Shown here piece by piece: positions 57,259-64,000 of a stretch of 64,000 nucleotides of DNA. Position 1 is the first letter of the stretch. Every line of letters begins with the position of its first letter. A program made the translations under genes and the position numbers. This DNA is from Silvibacterium acidisoli (GTDB taxonomy: Bacteria; Acidobacteriota; Terriglobia; Terriglobales; Acidobacteriaceae): NCBI GenBank assembly GCA_022870745.1, contig CP085323.1, positions 992,001 through 1,056,000 of the forward strand, read 5' to 3'. Under the pieces are notes generated by a model. That model was given only the letters and a program-made list of their open reading frames with translations. It did no database searches and was not told the origin of the DNA.

Positions 57259-57519
57259 ATGGATTACCGCGTACATTCCGGACAGATTGAAGAAGATCAG
57301 GTTAGCTCGTATCTCGAAAGCCAGTCGGCCAAGGTGCCAAGCAGCTTCTATCTGGGCGCCGCCCTTGCGTCGATGGTGACCTCGCTTGGCCTCAAAGCTG
57401 CGGGCAAAGACCATGCCGCCCTGTTCATCGGCCAGTGGGCTGCGCCGTTCCTGATCATCGGGACCTATAACAAGATGGTGAAACAGCACGGCTCGGACTC
57501 CATCAGCAAGGCGGCCTAG
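57259..57519 (+). CDS. Small protein of unknown function
   Basis: An 86-residue frame with a moderate GGAGACAGTC leader. The first half is hydrophilic (DYRVHSGQIEEDQVSSYL), the second contains two short hydrophobic stretches (FYLGAALASMVTSLGL and FIGQWAAPFLIIGTY) that may associate with the membrane. Family not recognised. It lies upstream of mutS, 56 bp away, on the same strand. Confidence 0.55.
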   Translation: MDYRVHSGQIEEDQVSSYLESQSAKVPSSFYLGAALASMVTSLGLKAAGKDHAALFIGQWAAPFLIIGTYNKMVKQHGSDSISKAA

Positions 57520-57575
57520 CAGTACTTCCGGGACTACACGTCAGCGTGCCCTTCGGGGTATGCTGACTTGAGCCC

Positions 57576-60227
57576 GTGTCTGACATTTCTACACCTCTCC
57601 CCGCTACGCAAGCCGAACAAACTCCGCTGATGCGCCAGTATTGGGCGGCGAAGCAGCAGCATCCGAATGCCCTGCTGTTTTTCCGCATGGGCGACTTCTA
57701 CGAACTGTTCTATGACGATGCCAAGGTCGCCGCGCGCGAACTCCAGATCACACTGACCGCACGCGACCGCGAAAAGACCCAGCCAATGTGCGGCGTTCCC
57801 TACCATGCGGCGGAGGGGTATCTCACACGCCTGCTGCGCAAGGGATACCGCGTGGCCATCTGCGAACAGATGGAAGACCCGAAGCTGACGAAAAAGATCG
57901 TTCGCCGCGAGGTCACACGCGTCCTTTCGCCAGGAACAGCCATGGACCCGGCGCTGGGATCGAGCGAGAACAACTACCTTGCCGCACTGCATGTGCAGGG
58001 TGAAACTGCGGCCCTCGCCTATCTCGATCTTTCGACCGGCGATTTTCGCGCAACGGAGTTTTCAGGGCCGAACGCTCTCGCTCAGTGTGCCGACGAGCTC
58101 GCCAAGCTCTCTCCGAGCGAATTGCTGGCGCCGACGGCAAATGCCTTGCTGAACACCAGCCGCGAGATTTCCGCCGCCTGCGACCAGATCCGAACGAAAA
58201 CACCGCTCGAAGACTGGGCCTTCGCAAAGGACTATGCTCTTCCTTTGCTCGAGCGGCAGATGGGAACGACATCGCTTGATGGCTTCGGTTTTTCGGGACA
58301 TCCCGTTGCAGCGATTGCAGCCGGCGTGATCATCCACTACGTCCGCCAGACCCAGCAGACCGATGCCGCGCACGTTGACACGATTCGTTACTACGAACGC
58401 AATCAGCACATGCATCTCGACCAGGTCTCAGTACGCAACCTGGAACTGCTTGACCCGATTTTTCATGAAGCCGGAGCAGATGCCACACTCTGCCGGGCGC
58501 TCGATTGCCAGGCGACTCCGATGGGCAAGCGGCTGCTGCGCGCATCGATTCTTCGTCCGCTGGTGGATGCGGCTGCGATTGAGCAACGCTATGAGGCCGT
58601 TGCCGAGACAAAGCAGGACCTGATCAAGCGCGAACAGGTTCGCCGCTCCCTTAGCGGCATTCTCGACCTGGAACGATTGCTGGCTCGCATCTCGCTCGAC
58701 AGCGCTGGACCGCGCGACCTGCTGGCATTGGCCGCATCGATGCAGAACCTTCCACAGTTGAAGGGAAATGCTGCGGCATTCGAATCAGTCTTTTGGAAGA
58801 TGGCCTGCGAACGACTGGACCCGCTTGAGGATCTCTCTTCAGCAATTGCCACCACCCTTGTTGCCGAGCCGCCGCTTACCCTTGCAGATGGGGGCGTGAT
58901 CGCAATCGGCATCCACGCAGAGCTGGACGAGCTGCGAACCATCAGCCACAGCGGACGTTCCTCTATTGCGGCAATCGAAGAACGCGAGCGGCAGCGAACG
59001 GGAATCTCTTCGCTGAAGGTCCGCTTCAATTCCGTCTTCGGTTATTACATCGAGATCACCAAGTCGAACCTGGGCAAGAACGTTCCCGCCGACTACGAAC
59101 GCAAGCAGACACTGGTGAATGCGGAGCGCTTTACGACACCCGAGCTGAAGGAATACGAGGTCAAAGTTCTGACAGCGCAGGAACGCTCGGTCGAAATCGA
59201 GAAGCGCATCTTTGGCGAGCTTCGCAGGAACGTCATAGAGCACGCGGGACGCATTCGCAAGACAAGTTCCGTCGTTGCGGAGATCGATCTCATCTCCGGC
59301 TTCGCGCACCAGGCTTCTCTTCGCAACTACAGCCGTCCAATTCTCGACGCTTCGCCAGTACTCGAAATTGTTGGCGGGCGACATCCGGTGATTGAGCAAC
59401 TGATGGAGAACGCGGGTGAAGGCCGCTTTATTCCAAACGATCTTTATCTCGACTCCGCTGGCCCGAGCCTGCTGCTGCTGACCGGTCCGAACATGGGCGG
59501 CAAGTCAACCTATCTGCGGCAGGCGGCGCTATTGGCCATCATGGCGCAGATGGGTAGCTTCGTTCCCGCGGATCGCATGCGTTACGGCGTTGTCGACCGC
59601 GTGTATACGCGCATCGGCGCAAGCGACAATGTAGCGCGCGGGCGCTCGACCTTCATGGTTGAGATGATGGAGACGGCGACCATTCTCAACACCGCAACCG
59701 ATCGCTCCCTGATCCTGCTCGACGAAATGGGCCGTGGCACGTCGACTTTCGACGGACTAGCGCTGGCTTGGGCCACTGTCGAATATCTGCACGCACATGT
59801 GGGAGCAAGGACGCTCTTTGCGACGCATTATCACGAGCTGACGATCCTCGCCGAAGAGTTGAAGAAGCTCAAGAATCTTCGTGTGGCCGTAAAGGAATCT
59901 CCTCAGGGCATTGTGTTTCTACATTCGATTGAAGAGGGCCCTGCGAACAAGAGCTACGGTATCGACGTGGCACGGCTCGCGGGCCTGCCTTCACAGGTGA
60001 TTCAGCGTGCAAGGCAGGTGCTGAAGCAGCATGAGCGTTCGGCGCGGCGCGATGTTGCGGTCGAGACCGAAGCTGCTCCGATGCAGATGACGATGTTCAC
60101 GCCGATCTCGCAGCGGGTCCTCGATCGGCTGGAAGAGACCGATGTGAACTCGCTTACTCCATTGCAGGCATTAAACCTGCTGGAAGAACTAAAGACGGAA
60201 ATTCGCGGCGGGAGCGGTAAGGCATGA
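57576..60227 (+). CDS. mutS: DNA mismatch repair protein MutS
   Basis: An 883-residue MutS starting at GTG. The mismatch-binding wedge FFRMGDFYELFYDDAK, with the Phe-x-Glu motif, is near residue 40; the ATPase domain has Walker A LTGPNMGGKSTYLRQ and Walker B LILLDEMGRGTSTFDG. It recognises mismatches and recruits MutL. Its stop overlaps the start of nagZ (ATGA). Confidence 0.97.
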   Translation: MSDISTPLPATQAEQTPLMRQYWAAKQQHPNALLFFRMGDFYELFYDDAKVAARELQITLTARDREKTQPMCGVPYHAAEGYLTRLLRKGYRVAICEQMEDPKLTKKIVRREVTRVLSPGTAMDPALGSSENNYLAALHVQGETAALAYLDLSTGDFRATEFSGPNALAQCADELAKLSPSELLAPTANALLNTSREISAACDQIRTKTPLEDWAFAKDYALPLLERQMGTTSLDGFGFSGHPVAAIAAGVIIHYVRQTQQTDAAHVDTIRYYERNQHMHLDQVSVRNLELLDPIFHEAGADATLCRALDCQATPMGKRLLRASILRPLVDAAAIEQRYEAVAETKQDLIKREQVRRSLSGILDLERLLARISLDSAGPRDLLALAASMQNLPQLKGNAAAFESVFWKMACERLDPLEDLSSAIATTLVAEPPLTLADGGVIAIGIHAELDELRTISHSGRSSIAAIEERERQRTGISSLKVRFNSVFGYYIEITKSNLGKNVPADYERKQTLVNAERFTTPELKEYEVKVLTAQERSVEIEKRIFGELRRNVIEHAGRIRKTSSVVAEIDLISGFAHQASLRNYSRPILDASPVLEIVGGRHPVIEQLMENAGEGRFIPNDLYLDSAGPSLLLLTGPNMGGKSTYLRQAALLAIMAQMGSFVPADRMRYGVVDRVYTRIGASDNVARGRSTFMVEMMETATILNTATDRSLILLDEMGRGTSTFDGLALAWATVEYLHAHVGARTLFATHYHELTILAEELKKLKNLRVAVKESPQGIVFLHSIEEGPANKSYGIDVARLAGLPSQVIQRARQVLKQHERSARRDVAVETEAAPMQMTMFTPISQRVLDRLEETDVNSLTPLQALNLLEELKTEIRGGSGKA

Positions 60228-61288
60228 ATCTACGCGAGCAGGTTGGGCAACTGCTGATTGCAGGACTCGAAGCACAACAACTCACAGCAATGGAAAAAGC
60301 CTGGCTGCGGCTGATCCGGCCGGGTGGCGTGATTCTCTTTCGCAGAAACATTGCGGATCCTACACAGGCCGCCGAGCTTCTTCGACAGACGACAGAGATC
60401 GCAGGTGCTCCGCTCTTTCGCTGCGTCGATGTGGAAGGCGGACTGGTCGACAGACTGCGCGACGCGATTGCTCCGATGCCCTCTGCTGCCGCGGTCTTTA
60501 ATTCCGGCCGCAGATCGCTCTACGTCAAGCATGGCAAGCTCATCGGCCGCGAAGTAAAAGCTCTCGGATTCAATGTGACGCTCGCTCCGGTTCTCGATCT
60601 CGCGCTGCCCATTTCATCGAAGGTGATGCGTACACGTGTTGTCTCGCCGGAAGCGGACGAAGTGATTGAGTATGCTTCGGCGTTCCTCGATGGCCTCGAC
60701 AGCGAAGGCATTCTAGGATGCGGTAAGCATTTTCCGGGGCTCGGCGCCGGCACGCTCGATTCGCACGAAGCGACGCCGCACATCCAGCGCTCGGCAAAAG
60801 AATTGTGGAACGAAGACCTCGCGGTCTTTCGCGCACTCGAGCCGCGCCTTCCGATGATGATGATCTCGCATGCGACTTATCCGCTGGCAAAGGATGACAC
60901 TCCGGCCTCGGTTTCTCCGTACTGGGTCACAACCATCCTGAAGAAACGCATCGGCTTTGCAGGGCTCGTCGTTTCGGACGACATGGAGATGGGCGGCATT
61001 CTCAAGCATATGCCGATGGAAGAGGCAGTTGTTCACGCGGTGCTGGCTGGCGTGGAACTGATCGAGATCTGCAAAGATCCCGCGCTGGTTCTGGCCGGCT
61101 ACGAGGCGTTGTTACGCGAGGCGGAACGTTCGAGTGCCTTTCGCAAGCGGGTGGAAACAGCCGCGCAAAAAGTCGTCGAGCACAAATACCGGCATCTCGA
61201 TGCAGGAATGCCGTGTCCACCATCTGCTTCGCAGATCGCGAAGCTGCGCGAGAGCGTGAAGAAGTTCTCCGCCGAGGTTTCGGAATGA
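60224..61288 (+). CDS. nagZ: Family 3 glycoside hydrolase (NagZ-like beta-N-acetylglucosaminidase)
   Basis: A 354-residue GH3 enzyme of the single-domain NagZ type. The loop CGKHFPGLGAGTLDSHEATP holds the catalytic Asp-His pair and the nucleophile lies in VVSDDMEMGGI. NagZ cleaves GlcNAc from anhydro-muropeptides in cell-wall recycling. It is coupled to mutS upstream and to anmK downstream by ATGA overlaps. Confidence 0.9.
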   Translation: MNLREQVGQLLIAGLEAQQLTAMEKAWLRLIRPGGVILFRRNIADPTQAAELLRQTTEIAGAPLFRCVDVEGGLVDRLRDAIAPMPSAAAVFNSGRRSLYVKHGKLIGREVKALGFNVTLAPVLDLALPISSKVMRTRVVSPEADEVIEYASAFLDGLDSEGILGCGKHFPGLGAGTLDSHEATPHIQRSAKELWNEDLAVFRALEPRLPMMMISHATYPLAKDDTPASVSPYWVTTILKKRIGFAGLVVSDDMEMGGILKHMPMEEAVVHAVLAGVELIEICKDPALVLAGYEALLREAERSSAFRKRVETAAQKVVEHKYRHLDAGMPCPPSASQIAKLRESVKKFSAEVSE

Positions 61289-62445
61289 AGGCAATGATCG
61301 TAGCCGGCATGATGAGCGGCACCTCTGCTGACGGGGTCGATGTTGCAATGGTGAAGATCTCGCCCTCATCCGGCTATCCGAAGATGAAGCTGCTTGCTCA
61401 TCATTCGGCCGGCTATCCGGCAGCGCTGCGGCGTGCGGTCATCGCCTCGATGAATGCTCCCGAAATTTCCACTGCGGAGTTAGCCCGTTTGAACTGGCGG
61501 CTCGGCATCGCCTATGCCGAGGCATTGCGCGAAGCGGTCGACAAAAGCGGCGTCAAGCCAGACCTTGTTGGATGCCACGGGCAGACGATCTATCACCAAG
61601 GCAAGCCTTCGCTCTACGCGGGTCGACGCATGGCCTGCACCTGGCAGCTCGGCGAGCCGGCGCTGATCGCGGCGGAGATGAAGATTCCGGTGGTGTCGAA
61701 CTTTCGCCCTGCCGACATGGCCGCAGGAGGACAGGGAGCGCCGCTCGTGCCTCTACTCGACGCTGTACTCTTCGCACATACGAAGCGCGGGCGGGTCTTG
61801 CAAAACATCGGCGGCATCGGCAACCTGACCGTGATGCCTGCAGGCGCAAAGCCAGGTCAATTTTTCGCGTTCGATACTGGCCCGGGAAACATGGTGATCG
61901 ATCAGCTGATGGAGAAGCTCTACCAGAAAAATTTTGATCGCGACGGCCGCGTGGGACGAAGCGGAAAGGTCCTAGATCCGGTCATTTCAACCGAGCTGCG
62001 CAAGCCGTACTACAAAGAAGCTCCGCCGAAATCAGCAGGACGCGAAGAGTATGGGGCAGAGTTTGCCGCAAGTTTTCTGAATGCCTGTCAGAAGTTAAGC
62101 AAAAAGCCGGAAGACGCCATCGCTACCGCGACCGCTCTAGCCGCGGAGAGCATCGCACTTGCCTACAGCAGCTTTGTGCAGAAAAAGATGACCGGCCCCG
62201 TCGACTTTATCGCCTCCGGTGGAGGCACACGTAACCGCACACTGATGCAGCTGCTCGAACAGAAGCTCACTCCTCTTGGCTGCTCTGTTTCTACTATCGA
62301 CGATGCAGGTATGCCTTCGCAGGCAAAAGAAGCCGTCGCGTTTGCATTGCTGGCGTGGCAGACATGGCATCATCTTCCTGGCAATCTGCCTTCGGCTACC
62401 GGAGCGAAGCGCCCGGCGATTCTTGGCGAAGTCTGCTATGCGTAA
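61285..62445 (+). CDS. anmK: Anhydro-N-acetylmuramic acid kinase
   Basis: A 386-residue kinase phosphorylating and opening 1,6-anhydroMurNAc. Family segments: AGMMSGTSADGVDVAMV (phosphate binding), VGCHGQTIYHQG, LQNIGGIGNLTVMP and FDTGPGNMVIDQLM. The start at 61285 overlaps the nagZ stop as ATGA; the longer frame begins inside nagZ. With nagZ it forms a peptidoglycan-recycling module. Confidence 0.94.
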   Translation: MKAMIVAGMMSGTSADGVDVAMVKISPSSGYPKMKLLAHHSAGYPAALRRAVIASMNAPEISTAELARLNWRLGIAYAEALREAVDKSGVKPDLVGCHGQTIYHQGKPSLYAGRRMACTWQLGEPALIAAEMKIPVVSNFRPADMAAGGQGAPLVPLLDAVLFAHTKRGRVLQNIGGIGNLTVMPAGAKPGQFFAFDTGPGNMVIDQLMEKLYQKNFDRDGRVGRSGKVLDPVISTELRKPYYKEAPPKSAGREEYGAEFAASFLNACQKLSKKPEDAIATATALAAESIALAYSSFVQKKMTGPVDFIASGGGTRNRTLMQLLEQKLTPLGCSVSTIDDAGMPSQAKEAVAFALLAWQTWHHLPGNLPSATGAKRPAILGEVCYA

Positions 62446-63961
62446 ACTTGCGTGGCTGCTGACTGCAATGTTCCTGACCGGCTGTAGTACGTCGCGTCCT
62501 GATCCGAATACGGTGACCGTACTGATTGAAAGCAGCCCCTCGAATCTCGATCCGCGCATTGGCACCGATGCGCAGGCCGAGCGCATCGATCCGCTGATCT
62601 TCGATTCGCTGCTGCGTCGCGATGCTCATTTCGGGCTTGGTCCCTGGCTGGCCGACAAGTGGGAGCAACCGGATAATCGCACCCTCGTCTTTCATCTCCA
62701 TCCTGGCGTGCATTTTCAGGATGGCCGGCCGCTCACCTCGCGCGATGTGAAGTGGACGCTCGATTCGCTGACGAACGGCACTGTCATCACCATTCGCTCA
62801 GGGGCCTATCGCAACATCTCAAGCGTGGACACGCCCGATCCGCTGACGGTGATCATTCACCAGTCGAAGCCCGATCCAGGACTGATCTGGAATCTCTGCG
62901 ACGGGGCCATCGGCATCGTTCCCTACGGCAGCGGACGCGACTTCTGGCGGCATCCCATCGGCAGCGGGCCATTCCGCTTCGTTAGCCAGCAGGTGGATAA
63001 CGAAGTGATCGTGGAGCGATCCGCGAACTACTGGCGCACGCCTCCGAAGATTCAACGTGTTCGCTTCGCCGTCGTGCCGGATGCGACCACTCGCGCGCTC
63101 GAACTGCAGAAGGGGTCGGCGGATGTCGCCATCAACGCCTTCCCCGCCGACACGGTTCTGGCTTTAAAGAAGTCTCCGCGCCTCGTGGTCGAAGTTGGTC
63201 CGGGCACCGTGCTCAACTATGTCGTCTTCAACATGCGCGATCCCATTCTGAAAGACCAGCGGGTTCGCCAGGCCATCGCGCTGTCAATTGACCGGCGACT
63301 GATCATCCGTACGTTGCTGCGTGGTCAGGCGCGCATCTCGGAGAGCCTGTTGCCGCCCGAGCACTGGGCATGGGCCGCCGATACCGAGCAGCACCCCTTC
63401 GATCCCGCGCGCGCGAATGCCCTGCTTGATGCCGCAGGATACAAGCGCGGCGCAGACGGCGTTCGTTTTCATCTTGGAATGAAGACCTCTACCGACGAGA
63501 CGACGCGCCTGCTCTCCGTGATTATGCAACAGCAGCTGTCACAAGTCGGGATAGCGCTCGACATTCGCAGCTATGAGTTCGCGACCTTTTATGCCGATCT
63601 TGTGAAGGGCACCTTCCAGCTGGCTCCCTCACGCTGGATCGGCGGCAACGAACAGCCGGACATCTTCCATTACGCCTTCTCGCGTGAGAGTCTGCCGCCG
63701 CATGGCAGCAACCGTGGATACTATCTCAATCCTGAGTTGGACAAGCTGCTGGACGATGCCGCGCAGTCGGGCGACCAGCAGCATCAGCGCGCAGACTACG
63801 TGAAAGTGCAGCAGATAGTAGCCCACGATCTGCCTTCCATCAACCTCTGGTATCTCGACACGGTGCTGGTTCACAATCGCCGCCTGACCAATATGCACAC
63901 TTCACCGTCGGGCAACTATGAGTTCCTGCGCGACGCCGAAGTCATAGACAACTCACGCTGA
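62438..63961 (+). CDS. Peptide/oligopeptide-binding lipoprotein (SBP family 5)
   Basis: A 507-residue ABC-transporter solute-binding protein with a lipobox (FLTGC then STSRP). It shows the family 5 pattern: DPRIGTDAQAERIDPLIFDSL, WEQPDNRTLVFHLHPGVHFQDGRPL, VTFNMRDP-like YVVFNMRDPILKDQRVRQAIALSIDR. Place in the nagZ-anmK operon (eight-base overlap) suggests binding of murein peptides, but this is inference. The partner permease would have to lie beyond the window; the last 39 bases are too short to judge. Confidence 0.88.
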   Translation: MRKLAWLLTAMFLTGCSTSRPDPNTVTVLIESSPSNLDPRIGTDAQAERIDPLIFDSLLRRDAHFGLGPWLADKWEQPDNRTLVFHLHPGVHFQDGRPLTSRDVKWTLDSLTNGTVITIRSGAYRNISSVDTPDPLTVIIHQSKPDPGLIWNLCDGAIGIVPYGSGRDFWRHPIGSGPFRFVSQQVDNEVIVERSANYWRTPPKIQRVRFAVVPDATTRALELQKGSADVAINAFPADTVLALKKSPRLVVEVGPGTVLNYVVFNMRDPILKDQRVRQAIALSIDRRLIIRTLLRGQARISESLLPPEHWAWAADTEQHPFDPARANALLDAAGYKRGADGVRFHLGMKTSTDETTRLLSVIMQQQLSQVGIALDIRSYEFATFYADLVKGTFQLAPSRWIGGNEQPDIFHYAFSRESLPPHGSNRGYYLNPELDKLLDDAAQSGDQQHQRADYVKVQQIVAHDLPSINLWYLDTVLVHNRRLTNMHTSPSGNYEFLRDAEVIDNSR

Positions 63962-64000
63962 CTTCGGCGCTGCCCGGTTATCTGCTCGCCGTCTGCACTT

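Noticed and set aside
63940-64000. Possible start of a permease gene after the peptide-binding protein
   Set aside because: Only 39 bases follow the stop codon and no start codon is evident.

Overview
The window looks like a chromosomal segment of an Acidobacteriota member (class Terriglobia). The grounds are family-level and remembered: a very large Oar-like TonB-dependent receptor with an N-terminal carboxypeptidase-regulatory-like domain, an hpnA/G/C/D/E hopanoid locus, an imuA-imuB-dnaE2 mutasome, a polyphosphate glucokinase of ROK type, and moderately high GC. No marker gene fixes genus or species.

Layout. (1) 1-10.6 kb is accessory-looking: a superfamily I helicase with a Vsr/MTES_1575-like nuclease domain, broken by an apparent one-base deletion near 508; a 1.16 kb stretch without a convincing gene; then an unrecognised set of three genes (lipoprotein and phospholipase-D-like enzyme on the minus strand, divergent from a 1,223-residue membrane protein). 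(2) 10.8-16.6 kb is the translationally coupled imuA-imuB-dnaE2 translesion synthesis operon. (3) 16.9-18.7 kb holds a strong hairpin, tRNA-Asp(GTC), a cysteine-free ribosomal protein S4 and two small unknown genes separated by a bidirectional-looking terminator. (4) 18.9-25.7 kb: the TonB-dependent receptor, myo-inositol oxygenase, an M20 dipeptidase and a rhodanese. (5) 25.8-35.5 kb: an NtrC-type regulator with its histidine kinase and a lipoprotein, NAD kinase, TlyA-like methyltransferase, an ECF sigma/anti-sigma pair, polyphosphate glucokinase and two secreted unknowns. (6) 35.6-42.9 kb: adenosylhomocysteinase divergent from an ArsR-methyltransferase fusion with a palindromic candidate operator between them, a REP-associated transposase with REP-like repeats, DAHP synthase, a YVTN-propeller lipoprotein and a GH15 enzyme. 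(7) 43.0-50.2 kb: the hopanoid operon hpnA-hpnG-two zinc dehydrogenases-hpnC-hpnD-hpnE. (8) 50.3-64 kb: myo-inositol-1-phosphate synthase, DedA, endonuclease III, the hemA-hemC-hemD tetrapyrrole operon with a CcsA/HemX-like gene, then mutS-nagZ-anmK and a peptide-binding lipoprotein.

How the genes work together. imuA, imuB and dnaE2 form one lesion-bypass machine. hpnC, hpnD and hpnE make squalene from farnesyl diphosphate, while hpnG and hpnA act on the extended hopanoid side chain. hemA, hemC and hemD are early steps of tetrapyrrole synthesis. nagZ and anmK recycle peptidoglycan sugars. Inositol-1-phosphate synthase and inositol oxygenase are both encoded and could connect glucose-6-phosphate to glucuronate. 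Many junctions are 4-8 nt ATGA/GTGA-type overlaps, so several starts given here are placed at such overlaps or at the best Shine-Dalgarno site rather than at the longest reading frame.
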